Origin: Vombatus ursinus
Taxonomy: Eukaryota; Chordata; Mammalia; Diprotodontia; Vombatidae
DNA length: 64,000 nucleotides
Assembly: GCF_900497805.2 (NCBI RefSeq)
Contig: NW_020954616.1
Location: 2,895,488 to 2,959,487, forward strand
Direction of reading: 5' to 3'
The stretch's first letter is position 1; each line of letters begins with the position of its first letter. Shown piece after piece: positions 22,331-33,149 of this stretch. The notes below the pieces were generated by a model. It was not told the DNA's origin. It saw only the letters and a program-made list of their open reading frames with translations, and did no database searches. Both the position numbers and the translations under genes were made by a program.

Positions 22331-23363
22331 AGAGGTAAACAGGAAAGAGAAAATCATAAGAGACTTATTACGGTTGAACTGTTTACATTCCTGCATGGAA
22401 AGATGATATTTGTAACTCATGAGACCTTTGTCAGTATTAGGGTAGTTGGAGGAGAAAAAATTATATGTATGTATATATAGATATAGATAGATAGATAGAG
22501 GGCACAGGGTGAGTTGAAAATGAAGGGGTCCTATCTGGAGAATAAAATTAAGGGGTGAGAGAGGAATATACTAGGAGAAGGAGAAAGGGAGAGGTAGAAT
22601 GGGGTAAATTATCCCACAAAAAAAAAAAACAAAAGAAAAGGCTCTTACAGTGGAGGGGAAACGGGGGAAGGTAAAAGGGAATGAGTGAATCTTATTCTCA
22701 TAGGATTTGACTTAAGGAAGGAATAACATACACACTCAATTGGGTATGGAAATCCATCTTACCCTACAGGAAAGTGGGGGGGGGAAGGGGACAAGAGAGT
22801 GGGGGGATAATAGAGAGGAGGGCAGATTGGGAAAGGGAGTAATCAGAAGCAAATACTTCTGAGGAGGGTCAGGGTCAAAAGAAAGAATAGAATAAATGGG
22901 TGGGTGGCGTAGGATTAAGGGAAATAAAGTTAGTTTTTCACAGCATATCTACTATGGAAGTGTTTTGCATAAGTGCACATATATAACCTATATTTAGTTT
23001 CTTGCCTTATCAATGAGGGTGGGTGGGGAGGGAGGAAGGGAGAAAATTTGGAACCCAAAGTTTTAAAAACACATGTTTAAAAAAAATGTTTTCACATGCA
23101 ACTGGGAAATAAGAAATACAGGAAATGGGGTACAGAAATCCATCCTGCGCTACAGGAAAATTGAAGGGGAAGTGGATAAGAGAAGAGGGGGAGAGATAGA
23201 AGGGAAGGCAAACTAGGGGAAGGGGTATTTAGAATGCATGCCATCTTGGGGTGGGGGGGAGGGGCAAGATGGGGTGAAAATTTGGAACTCAAAATCTTGT
23301 GGAAGTAAATGTTGAAAACAAAAAAATAAATAAAAATTACCATAAAAAATAGAATCATAAGAT

Positions 23364-24012
23364 CATAGATTTAGTCCATAAGAGGAAATAGAGGTCATCT
23401 TGTCCATTCCTTTTAAGGAGGCAAAAGGACTAGTTGAAGATCTTACTCTGCTGCCAAAGTGATTTTCCTTAAAGCACAGGTCTGACCAGGACATCCCCAT
23501 ACTAAGTATACTTTCGTGGTCTCCTATCACCTCCAATATCAAATACAAAATCCTCTATCTAATATTCAAAGCCCTTGCTCCTACCTTTCCAGTTTTCTTA
23601 TTCCCTCTTCATGAATTCTTTGATCCTGTTACTCTGACCTCCCAGCTGTCCCATGAACAAGACACTCCATCTCTGAGCTCTGGGCAGTTCCTCTGACCTG
23701 GAATTTTCTTCCTCCTCCACTCTGAATACTGATCTTCTTGGCTTCCTATGTCTTAAATAAAATCCTACCTTCCACAAGAAGTCTTCCCCAACTCCTCTTA
23801 ATTCCAGAACCTTCATTCTGTTGATTATTTTCTATTTATCCTGTGTACAGCTTGTTTGTACATATTTGTTTGCTGGTTATCTCTCCCATTAGACTATGAG
23901 CTCTTTGAAAGCTGAAATTGTCTTTTGCCTCTTCTCGTATCCCTAGCATTTAGCATATAGTAGACACCTAAGCATAAAGTAGACACTTAATAAATGCTTA
24001 TTAACTGAATAG
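23364..24012 (+). repeat. L2 LINE 3' end
   Basis: After a short CR1/MIR-like piece (CATAGATTTAGTCCATAAGA), the L2 ORF2 end and 3' UTR are well preserved: AAAGCACAGGTCTGACCAGG, CAAATACAAAATCCTCTATC, CCCATGAACAAGACACTCCA, TTTATCCTGTGTACAGCTTG, and AATAAATGCTTATTAACTGA. Confidence 0.85.
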
Positions 24013-24014
24013 AG

Positions 24015-24200
24015 CTGATTGGTCAATTACTATCTATATGGCCTCTAAGCAAATCCCTTAATTTTTTTTTCTAAGCCTCAGTTTCCTTATCTATAAAATG
24101 GAGATAATAGTTTTCACTGCCTAACTGACAAGGATATTGTGAGTAAATTGCTTTGCAAATCTTAAAGTGTTGCAGAGATGTTATTGTTATTTTACTCTTA
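24015..24200 (+). repeat. MIR SINE
   Basis: Sense MIR core: CTCAGTTTCCTTATCTATAA, AATGGAGATAATAG, ATTGCTTTGCAAATCTTAAA. Confidence 0.7.
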
Positions 24201-24224
24201 ATAAAACTTAATTTGATTACATTC

Positions 24225-24300
24225 AATACGTATTGTTATATATGTATATATATTACACATATATAGACATATATATGTATACACACACACACATCTGTAT
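24225..24300 (+). repeat. AT/CA-rich microsatellite
   Basis: Alternating TATATG/CACACA units. Confidence 0.8.
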
Positions 24301-25300
24301 GTTTACACATTTCTTGTGTTGTTTATATTTTGTTAGGTGGTCTGGGAGGGAGTATAAATAAAGAAAAAAAGCTCTCCAAAATTTTCCAGGAACTTTTCAT
24401 GTCATGAAAGTCTTTGAATAAGTTACATAGAAGCTCACACACAAACACACACATATATACACCCCTCTACTTTGTTATGTGACATTTAAAAAGTTTCAAA
24501 AGACATAATTTCTGGGTAATTTAATCATTTTATTAATAATAACAAGATTTCAATAAAAGGATGGTCATTTGGCCGTCTTTTTCTTACACCAAAGACAATC
24601 ATGGCAGCAGGCTCAAAGCTTACATGACCATTGGAAGAGGGGTATTACCAAGGGTGGCAATCAATTCTGATTGGTTAACAATTAATGAGAGAATGAATAT
24701 TAGAATGATAGGATGAACCTATTCAAATGAACTTTTATTATTTCACTTACTTCTAAGTTACTCCCAGGTTGGGGTAATTATTCAAAGTATTTATTCCCAT
24801 CCAAACCTGAGTACAGCAAAATGACTTCCCCATATGGGTGAGGTCTGAACAAGAAAGCTAGTACAAACTATTATCAATAATGTCCTTCTAGAGACAAATT
24901 TTGAAATCAGGCCTTTAGAAAAAGGGAAGAATGATGGATCTCCCCAAATCATTGGTTATTAATAATAATTTCTCTCTGTTAGATGCCATCAAGGGATCAT
25001 TTGAAGGGCCTCAGGAAGGTTGTGTTCTCTACTACTCCATATAATAAAATAGCTCTCCTTTTGGCCTACCTATGATGCCTGAAAATTCCAACACAGAAAT
25101 TTCATTAGGTTAATTTTTTTTCTTTTCTTATATTCATTTTTAAAATAAAGCTACTCCAGAGGAAAGCCACACAATCACTCACTAATACTTCAGTGTGCTA
25201 TAATCAGCTAGAGTTAGAGATAACTCTAAAATGTAGCCAATGAAAGAAGAAAAAACAACTAAAACAGATGAAGCTAAGAACAATTTCACCTACTCTAGTT
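24301..25300. other. No recognised gene
   Basis: AT-rich sequence between the HAL1/L2 block and unit B. A GTCTTTTTCTTACACCAAAG stretch and mixed-complexity DNA are present. I cannot assign a family. Confidence 0.35.
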
Positions 25301-25729
25301 TGGTAAAAGATCAAGCCCATACAACCTTCAAGTTCTCATACTAGGCTTCCTCATCTTCAGACATTGAGCACTCCTTAAACCGGTCACTGCTTTATCTCCC
25401 TCCACACCACTCTTCCTGTTATCAAATAACATCCTATCAATGTCCAGAGGTTACTGGGTTAATTCCCCAATGCCAGCTTGCATACATTCCTGCATTCCAG
25501 TAGAAATCAGAAGTTTCTGTCTTTTGGGAAGTGATCACAAGGTAAGGATAGATTTCCAAGTGATAGAGATAGTCAACCAAGATTACGACAATCACTTAGG
25601 CGTTAAAGAAAGGTGGAGATATTTGTATGATGCCACAATTTCAAGGTTCCCAAATCCCTGCTGTACATTCCCCCACCTTTTCAAAAAGCATAGACAAAAA
25701 CAAAAAAACAAAAAAAAAACAATAACAGG

Positions 25730-26734
25730 TTATACTACAGGCTTCAGAGCAAATACCTTATTCCCTTTTTGGTGTTGACTTCCAATAGTAACTGTCCAAG
25801 ATGATTTGGTTAAGACACCTTTATTACTCAGCATCTTAATCAGAGCATTCTTCATGTCCTTATTTCTCAGGGTGAAAATTAGGGGGCTCAGGAAAGGTGT
25901 GATAAGAGTGTAGGGAACAGCCATGAGCATGTCATCTCTCTCTGTAGTCTCTGGCTTCAAGTAGACAATGGAGGCAAAGCCAAAGTGGATGATGACCACA
26001 GTGAGGTGGGAGGCACAGGTGGAGAAGGCCTTCTTCTTCCCCTCAGTTGAGGGGATCTTGAGGACAGTAGAGATAATGAATACATATGTAAGAAAGGTGA
26101 ATAGGAATGTCCCCAGTAAACCCAATACTGAGATTATTGTGACAATAACCTCTATGACAGCACCATTCTGGCAGGATAACTGGACTACTGCTCTCATGTG
26201 GCAGAGGAAGTGTTTTATAAGGTTGGGACCACAGAATGAGTCTGAAAAGATCAAGGTGGTCTGCATTAAGGAGACAAAGAAACCACCAGTCCAAGCTAAG
26301 GCCACAAGATAACCACATATTGTGCTACTCATGAGAACTGGGTAGCGAAGAGGGTTGCAGATGGCCAGGAACCGGTCATAACCCATCACTGTGAGAATGA
26401 TGCAGTTGGTGCCACCAAGACTATGGAAAAAAAACATCTGGAGTCCACATCCCAGGACAGAAATGGTCCTATTCTTGGTTAGCAGGTCTACCAGCATTTT
26501 AGGAACAACGGCTAATGTGTAACAAGTCTCAGAGAAAGAAAGAGCACTGAGAAAGAAGTACATGGAAGTATGGAGGGCTTGGTCTAGCAAGGTGACGGCC
26601 ATGATTGCCAAGTTGCCAGTAAGGGTGAGAACGTAAAGAAAGAAGAAGAAAACAAAGAGGAAAACTTGCCAGTCTGGGTAGACAGAGAAACCAACAAAGA
26701 CAAATTCTTCTAGGAGCGTCTGGTTTTCTCTCAT
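25730..26734 (-). CDS. Odorant receptor, OR10X-like (copy B), C-terminally extended
   Basis: Single-exon class II odorant receptor, 334 residues, paralog of 893-1828. It has glycosylation site N4-Q-T, GN in TM1, the TM3 cysteine in LGCGLQM, MGYDRFLAIC, KAFSTCASHLTVV, and PFLSPLIFTLRN in TM7. The start is the ATG 19 nt past a conserved splice acceptor. Two oddities stand out. In the motif LHTPMYFF the proline is serine (LHTSMYFF, residue 57). The codon matching the copy A stop (TGA) reads TCA at 25802-25804, so the frame runs on for 24 residues (S311 to V334) with no counterpart in the family. The frame is otherwise intact. It may be functional or in early relaxation. The OR10X assignment is from memory of the human protein. 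Confidence 0.92.
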   Translation of the reverse strand: MRENQTLLEEFVFVGFSVYPDWQVFLFVFFFFLYVLTLTGNLAIMAVTLLDQALHTSMYFFLSALSFSETCYTLAVVPKMLVDLLTKNRTISVLGCGLQMFFFHSLGGTNCIILTVMGYDRFLAICNPLRYPVLMSSTICGYLVALAWTGGFFVSLMQTTLIFSDSFCGPNLIKHFLCHMRAVVQLSCQNGAVIEVIVTIISVLGLLGTFLFTFLTYVFIISTVLKIPSTEGKKKAFSTCASHLTVVIIHFGFASIVYLKPETTERDDMLMAVPYTLITPFLSPLIFTLRNKDMKNALIKMLSNKGVLTKSSWTVTIGSQHQKGNKVFALKPVV

Positions 26735-26753
26735 GGCTCTGAGGTTTAGAAAG

Positions 26754-26772
26754 CTAAAAGAAAGAATTAGAT
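26754..26772 (-). promoter_or_regulatory. Splice acceptor upstream of OR10X-like copy B
   Basis: The minus strand reads TAATTCTTTCTTTTAG, then CTTTCTAAACCTCAGAGCC, then ATG. The pyrimidine tract and the exon start CTTTCTAAA are shared with copy A. Confidence 0.65.
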
Positions 26773-27144
26773 AGTCTCAGATTCAGTCAACTTTCTTTTT
26801 ACCAACATTCTCATAGAAGGGAACTAAAATGCTGATAATCTAATATACATTTTCCTTTAGTTTTAAAAAACAATGTACATGATTTGGGAGCCAATTTTCA
26901 GGCCATTTTTTTTTTACTCAGGTCAATATAAAAAAAAGAGTTTCTTTTGGGTGTCACTAAACTATATAGGTTTTGACTGATGTTAGGAGATAGAGGAAGA
27001 GTCCAAAACCATCCTAGGGGATGGGGGAAGCAAGCTCTGGGGTTCAACACTGGGTATTGAACCTTCCCTATCACATGTGTTCCAAATCATTATTAGTCTG
27101 TATGGAGGTAAAAAAGCCAAGGGCAGAGTCTCATACAATCATAA

Positions 27145-27260
27145 TTCATCAATCAATCACACAATCAATCAACATACTTTAAGTGTATACTATGTGCCAG
27201 ACAGGACGCTAGGCTCTGGGGATTCAAATACATGTAAAAATAGTCCCTGTCATCAAAGGG
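27145..27260 (-). repeat. L2 3' end
   Basis: Inverted L2 terminus: CAATCAATCAACATAC, GTATACTATGTGCCAGAC, and a degraded CTCTGGGGATTCAAAT block. Confidence 0.65.
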
Positions 27261-27399
27261 TTTGGACCCAGTGGCTTCTAAGGTCCCTTATGGCTATGAT
27301 CCTATGATCATTGATTCTGTAAGATTTCAGATACAGACAGTAATTCTGTGTACTTTTTTTCTTTACACATGTGGGGAGGAGGCCATACAATAAAGCTTC

Positions 27400-28230
27400 A
27401 CATAGGAGAAAGATTTGTTCTGATCCTAGATGGTAGGTGGGATTTTAAAAAGGTAGAGATGATAGAATCAGGGGAATACCAGACAGAGGACAAAGTAAGC
27501 AAAGTTGAAGAAGTAGGACACTGTAGACTAGAGTTGAGGTATTCCATTTTGGCTGGAGTTTGGCTAGGATATGGATAGGAGAGTAGAAGGAAAGAAGGAT
27601 GGCTAGGTAAAGGAGAAGCCTTGTGGAAGGACTCCAATTTCAGGCTAAGGATTTTAAATATTAGTTTGTGGGTCACAGGATTTTTAAGCCATGAGTGACA
27701 TCATCAGAGTTGTTATTTAGAAAGGTAACTCTCAACAATGGGGGGATAGACTAGAAAATGGAGACATTAAAGTTAGGATTAGGCTATTGCAATAGTATAG
27801 ATGAGGTGTAATGAACATCTGAACTAAAGGGATGTCAGTGAGAGTGGAAATGGGGGACACATATAAGAACTATTGAGGAAGTAAAAGTAATAAGACTTGG
27901 CAAGTTGTTTGATATGGGAGATGGGTGATATGGGATCAACCAAATATGTTTTCAAGATTATGATAATGAGAAACTGGAACAATTGCATTGCTATTAAACA
28001 ACAATAATAAAAAAGGAATTCCAGTGGGGGGGGGTGAAGAAAGTCAATGACTTTGGTTGCAAGTTTAAGGTGCTGTTGGTATATCCAAGAGTAATATTCA
28101 TCAGGCAATTGGAAATGTGGGAATGAAGACTAGAAAAGAGGACAGGAATGAAGATATGATTTGGGAAGACATCTGCATAGAAGAGATAATTGGATGCCTG
28201 ACACTAGTTGAGATAATCAAAGGAGGGGAA
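27400..28230 (-). repeat. L2 (CR1-clade) LINE, diverged
   Basis: Inverted ORF2-like order: GGTGGGATTTTAAAAAGG, GGCTATTGCAATAGTATAGATG, a GGGAGATGGGTGATATG block, GGCAATTGGAAATGTGGGAA, and ATCTGCATAGAAGAGATAAT. It is strongly diverged. Confidence 0.55.
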
Positions 28231-28344
28231 AGAGAGAAGAGGAGAGGAGGAAGAAGAAGAGAAAAGAAGAAAGGGAAAGGGAGCATGGAACCTAGGATCA
28301 GACCTAAACTTTGAACACAGGAAAATGAATAACAATAGTTTTAA

Positions 28345-28550
28345 GATATACAATGCACTTCTCTTTCATTATCTACTTTGATCTTCATCAGGGACTTGGG
28401 AGGTAATTACTCCTGGTGTTGTTATCCCAATTTTAAGGATCAGGAAATGACCCTCAGAGAGGTTAAGTGACCATGGTCACATGGCTAATGAGAGTCAGAG
28501 GTAGGATTCCACGTTAAGCACTGTTTTCACTAAACCACCCACAAGCAAGA
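28345..28550 (-). repeat. MIR SINE
   Basis: Inverted MIR: TTATCCCAATTTTAAGGATC, GAGAGGTTAAGTGACCATGG, TCACATGGCTAATGAGAGTC. Confidence 0.75.
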
Positions 28551-28554
28551 TAGA

Positions 28555-28640
28555 GGTTAAAGAGAGAGAGACAGACAAAGACAGTGACAGAGACAGAGAG
28601 AGACAGAGAGATAGAGACAGAGAGATCAGAAAAGCAGAGA
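28555..28640 (+). repeat. GACAGA-type purine microsatellite
   Basis: Imperfect GAGACAGA/GACAGAGA units. Confidence 0.85.
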
Positions 28641-28689
28641 AACAGGACAGAGTGGTATTATAGAAACAAAGGAAGAAGAAAGGGTCAAT

Positions 28690-28930
28690 AAAATTGAAGG
28701 TGGTCTGTGCTGTCTAGTCCTGTAGAGGCCAAGGAAGATGAGGATTGAACAAAAGCCTTTTGTACTTGGAGACTAGGGTGTCTTAGGATGCATCTGAGGG
28801 AGCAGTTTCAGTAGAGTGGTAGGAAGAGAAGGCAAAATGCAAGTTTTAGTATTGAGTGAGTGATGAGGAAATGGAGACAATGAGGCCAAACTACACTTTA
28901 GAAAAGTTTGTCAGTGAAAGGCATGAGATA
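28690..28930 (-). repeat. L2 (CR1-clade) LINE fragment
   Basis: GGCCAAGGAAGATGAGGATT followed by GGAGCAGTTTCAGTAGAGTG is the inverted L2 ORF2 sequence. Confidence 0.6.
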
Positions 28931-29169
28931 CAGAGAGGCCTGACTCCTTTCTGCCCTTTTAATAGCCCTAGGAGACAGAAGGGTTGAGGGTACATTTTAG
29001 AGACTAGAGTAAAGGAGGCCTAGGAATGTCTGCAGGAAGAGGGCACAGAGCCAGAAGAAAGAATAAAGCTGCAGAGAGTGGGTATGTGAAGGAATAAAAT
29101 TCTGGAGAAGGCTAGAGGAGGAGGAATTATGGGAATAGGGGAAAGACTAGCCTAGAGGCAATGTGTTAA

Positions 29170-29345
29170 TAATGGAAGAAGGGTTAGCCTGGGAGTTAAA
29201 AGAGCTGAATCCTGACTATTATTTCCTAGCCCAGTGACCCATGGCTATTTCTTGACCTTCAATTTCCTCACCTAGAAAATGGGGATGGCATTGCTTACCT
29301 CGGGATCACTAGGAGGAAAGTGCTTTATGCACTTCCTTTGAGCTT
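29170..29345 (+). repeat. MIR SINE (shared with unit A)
   Basis: Sense MIR: TTCAATTTCCTCACCTAGAA, AATGGGGATGGCATTGC, AGGAGGAAAGTGCTTTATGC. It is the same insertion as 6112-6345. Confidence 0.75.
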
Positions 29346-29469
29346 GCCATAAAATAATTACTATTTTTTTTGATGAAGAGGAGGGTATCCACCACTTTCA
29401 AGATAGCAAACTGCTTTTCATAGGGCAGTAGAACTGTATGCCTCCATCAAAGTCCTCAGTATGTTATTA

Positions 29470-29560
29470 AAAAATCAATCAACCAACAATCATTTATTAC
29501 ATTCTTATGCCAGGCATTGTACTAGGTAAAATCCAGGTATGCTTCCCATCTTTGCTGGAA
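29470..29560 (-). repeat. L2 3' end fragment
   Basis: CAACCAACAATCATTTATTA, then TGCCAGGCATTGTACTAGGT: an inverted L2 terminus. Confidence 0.6.
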
Positions 29561-30204
29561 TAAAAAAAGATAAAATGAAACACTTATATTCACAGTCTTT
29601 CAAACCTTAACTATTTTAATTATTGGCAGTGGGGAAGGGGCACACGATCAATCAAGGGTATATAATATATGAATTATTTCTGTTGGATGTGGAATGCAGC
29701 CCTGGTAGATAATTGGGTAGCAATAGTCTTACATTTCAAATTACATTTCATCCAATCCAATATGAAACTTTCCCAGGAAATACATGTACTGGAAGCTCTG
29801 GCTCACAACTTAGTACATAAATGCAGGAAAATAATCTGAGATACAAATGTTCTATGAATAATCCAGCAGGCACGTAAGGTGGACCTGAAAAGAGAAGACA
29901 ACTGTGTTGATAAAAAAAGACCCATTGACCCTCTATCTCTGTTCTATACCGGTAAATGTTGAACAATCAGCTCTCCAAGGGGAAAGCACACAGGACAAAC
30001 TTTTAAATTTAATTTGCATTATTCACATTTTCTCCATCACTTTCTGAATTCTAGACAACTAACACAACAATGTCAAGCCCTCATTTATAACATCTGTAGA
30101 TTTCCAATCTGTAAATGCTCACACTGAAAACTTAACAGTGGTTCTCAAGAGTTTATGTGAGCTGACTCCAGTATACCACTCACTCAAAAGGTTGTTCTGA
30201 CTAA

Positions 30205-30430
30205 TAGAGGAAAGGAAGGGAATAAGTATTTATATAGAACCTACTATGTGCCTACTACTATGTGTAGTAGCTATTATTTTCCCCACTTTGCAGCTGAGAA
30301 AACTGAGGTAAACAGAGGTTAAGTGACTTGCCCAGGATCACACAGCTAGTAAGGCCACATTTGAACCCAGGTCCTCCAGATTCCAGACCTAGCATTCTTT
30401 CCATTGTGCCATCATTGCCCCCATTTATTC
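30205..30430 (-). repeat. MIR SINE
   Basis: Inverted MIR with GAGAAAACTGAGGTAAACAG, GATCACACAGCTAGTAAGGC, and TTTGAACCCAGGTCCTCC. It is not seen at the matching place in unit A. Confidence 0.85.
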
Positions 30431-30479
30431 CTAGTTAGGCAGAAGACCCAGACATCATCTGTTTTTCCTCTACACGATC

Positions 30480-30660
30480 TACAGGAAAAAGCAGTTGATT
30501 TGGAGTCAAGTGACCTGAGTTCAAGTCTCCTTTCTTGTACTTAATAGCTATGTGAGATTGAATAAATCACTTCACTTCTTGGGCCTCATCTGCAAAATGA
30601 AGGGATTGGACTAGATAGTTTCTAAGGTCCTTTCCTGCTGACATCCTATGATTCTATCTA
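30480..30660 (+). repeat. MIR-family SINE (shared with unit A)
   Basis: GAGTTCAAGTCTCCTTTCTT, ATCTGCAAAATGAAGGGATT, and the L3-like tail AGGTCCTTTCCTGCTGACAT. Same insertion as 7200-7405. Confidence 0.8.
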
Positions 30661-31254
30661 TCTTTTTTTTTCATGGGTGATTTTCTCTCCTCCTGTTGAA
30701 GAATTTTCTTCTACTCACAAAGAATGAATGCTCCAACATATTCCCTTTAATTCTGATGAATTAAGGAAGACTCTAACTGATCTTCTTCCCAAGTATTTCT
30801 TTTTTTGTGGACATTTCCCCACCATACAAATCACCATATGCCACATAAGCGTTTCCTCAATCCTATGAGAGTCTCCATTCAGATTGCCCAGATTGCTTTT
30901 GAAGGGGCTATAAACTGTTTGGTCACAGGAAGAAATGAGGCCCAGTTGTGATAAGCTTTCAATAAAGCCAACATAAACACTCTATAAAACTGCTTTGCAG
31001 AAAATAGGGAGAATCCAACATTCCCACCTAGTTCCTATGGTAGCAAAGAAACGTGAGCTGGGGATTCCCACTGTCTAGTGGGAGCCACATCCAGAGTAAC
31101 CAAATGGCATAACTCACAGGCATGTGCCAAAGACCATGGCCAGGAGCCATAAGTCTGTCTTAACTTTGGGTTTTAAGGGATCTGAAAGAAGAGTATTAAA
31201 GCATCAGTTACAGAGACTCTGGGAAAAAGACACAAGTCATTAAAGCAACTTGAT

Positions 31255-31440
31255 GGGATAGAAAGAACATGAGATTTAAGTCAGACCACCAATGTTCAAA
31301 TCCCTCCTTGGTTACTTATTGCCTATAGGTCCTTAACAATTCATTTTACCTCTGGGTCTTAGCTTCTTCAGCTGAGGAGGCTGGAATCAATCTTTAAATG
31401 CCTTTCCACTTCTAATTTCTATGATACTATGATCTCTCAC
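31255..31440 (+). repeat. MIR SINE (shared with unit A)
   Basis: AATGTTCAAATCCCTCCTTG and CTTAGCTTCTTCAGCTGAGG. The counterpart at 7945 is broken by the SINE at 8037. Confidence 0.65.
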
Positions 31441-31534
31441 TTATTCACCTGATTTATGGATTATGCTCAAGAAAGAGTGATTCTCAGACCAGCTCTTCTC
31501 TGATTGTTTCCATATTCCTGGGGGAGCCTCTCCC

Positions 31535-31770
31535 ATGGCATAGTGTTTATACCACAGATCTGGAGTTAGAAAGACTTTCATTCAACTCTTGTCTTTGATT
31601 CTCACTAACTTTCCTATCCCAAGAAACCTCTTAACCACACCTGAGTCTCCAATTCCTCCTACCTAACACAAGGATAGATAGCATCTACCTCTCATGATTG
31701 TTGTGAAGGTCATATTAAATTAAGGATGTTACATCTTCACAAACTTTAAAGCAAACAAATGTCAGCTGTT
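31535..31770 (+). repeat. MIR SINE (shared with unit A)
   Basis: GATCTGGAGTTAGAAAGACT, ATCTACCTCTCATGATTGTT, CACAAACTTTAAAGCAAACA. Equivalent to 8455-8665. Confidence 0.7.
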
Positions 31771-31959
31771 ATTATTATTGTCTTCTCAGGCAAGCTCAAA
31801 ACTGACAATCAGCAGGAGAGCAAAGCTTATTCCAATGGATAAATTTTTCTCCCATGCAAATGAATAACCACTGAGTGCAGTGCAGTAATAAAGGACATTA
31901 TGACTCTAGTGTGGGACCACCATCCACCTATATTGATGACAACATGTATGTAACTCACT

Positions 31960-32095
31960 TAGACTTGTTTGAGGCTCAGGAACAATAAGTGACTTGTCAT
32001 GATCACATGTCTATTAAGTTTCAAAGGTGGGATTTGAATCCGTATCTTCCTGACTTTAGGAAGAGTCTAACACTCTTTCCACTATACAACCAGAG
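31960..32095 (-). repeat. MIR SINE (shared with unit A)
   Basis: GTGGGATTTGAATCCGTATC and AACACTCTTTCCACTATACA. Equivalent to 8985-9100. Confidence 0.7.
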
Positions 32096-32369
32096 CTCAT
32101 GCAATTTTATGACAAAAAAAATGGTGATTCTTAAAATCATTAATTGTTTTATATTACTTCATATTATAATTCTTTTCTGACTCCATAATTTATGCTTGGC
32201 TACAAAAAAAGATTACATTGCACCTCACACAGAATAGATCCCTACCTGAATGTAATTTATTCAAATATCTCAAAGTTCAGTGTTTGTGAGAATCCCATTT
32301 CTACTGGTCACAGACAATGTCTTCAAATCCCTTGTACTCACTCAGGAGAAAAGTCAACATCTGATTATT

Positions 32370-32700
32370 TAAATAAATGTATGGGTTAGGGCAGGAGAGT
32401 ATTTTCTTCCTAGCTGGGAAGATCTTCACTGCTGTGTATCAATGAGACCCCATGTTCTCCAGCTCCAGGGTTTTGGGAGTTAAGGTTTGAATGTCCATGG
32501 GGAACCACTATGCTCGTCTCATCGGAGGGAACCAAGGAAACTTTCTCACCCACCTTTGCAATTTGCTCTCATTATTTCCAGTGTTTTTCATATCATGTGA
32601 CTTAAAGTACACAGAAGATTGAACTCTGCACAACCTTTCCAAGTACACATAAGCTGCCTCCGATAGTGCAGACTCTTGCTTCATAGCAATTTCCTCAAAT
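32370..32700. other. Conserved single-copy flank (shared with unit A)
   Basis: Best non-repeat match to 9620-9960 in unit A. No gene or repeat is recognised in it. Confidence 0.5.
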
Positions 32701-32769
32701 GTTTTATGTTCATGTATCTCCTCTGTCTGGATCTCTGTAGAGGCTCCATATTGCCAGTCATACTGATAG

Positions 32770-32910
32770 ATTATTAGATTGGCTAACTGATTAATTCATT
32801 CATCAAATACTTAGTATTAGTATATACACTTTAGAGTGCTAAACATTGGTAACCCAAAGGTGTAGGATGCCATATGTTTCTAACCTCAAGGAGCTTATAG
32901 GCTTAGGGGA
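32770..32910 (-). repeat. L2 3' end (shared with unit A)
   Basis: Inverted L2 tail with TTCATTCATCAAATACTTAG and TAACCTCAAGGAGCTTATAG. Same insertion as 10085-10205. Confidence 0.65.
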
Positions 32911-33149
32911 GATAAGACTAATGCATGAAAAATCAAATAAAGATACAAGACCATATATTGCAAGGTGGACTTTGCCATCATAGTCCGTAATGGGCTATAT
33001 GAGCAGATAGAAATGGAGTTTAAGAAAAGAAAACAGAAGAGTACTTATATCAGAACAAGTATATACAGAAAAAGTCTATGTTGGTGCCAATCCAACTCTG
33101 AGTATAGTGAGGGATTGATTCTTAAAATACATGAAAGAAGGTTGAAATC

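Larger units (their letters stand above)
20477..23349 (+). mobile_element. HAL1 (half-L1), complete insertion
   Basis: It is flanked by a perfect 14-bp duplication TAGAATCATAAGAT (20463-20476 and 23350-23363), so both ends are real. Order: a GC-rich 5' UTR starting GGGGCGGAGCCAAGATGGCG, one ORF1-type reading region (about 21260-22330), and a long purine-rich tail. The tail has the L1 inter-ORF motifs (ACTGTTTACATTCCTGCATG, TACAGTGGAGGGGAAACGGG), a short GATA microsatellite, and an L1-like 3' end. There is no ORF2, which is the defining property of HAL1. Such elements depend on the L1 enzyme. Confidence 0.85.

Noticed and set aside
22475-22500. GATA tandem units as a possible CRISPR-like array (also 63317-63364)
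   Set aside because: A simple 4-bp microsatellite in HAL1 tails; no spacers, and the genome is mammalian.
25440-25778. Plus-strand frame of 112 residues before copy B
   Set aside because: Starts in low-complexity flank, ends in the antisense of the receptor, and has no recognisable domain.
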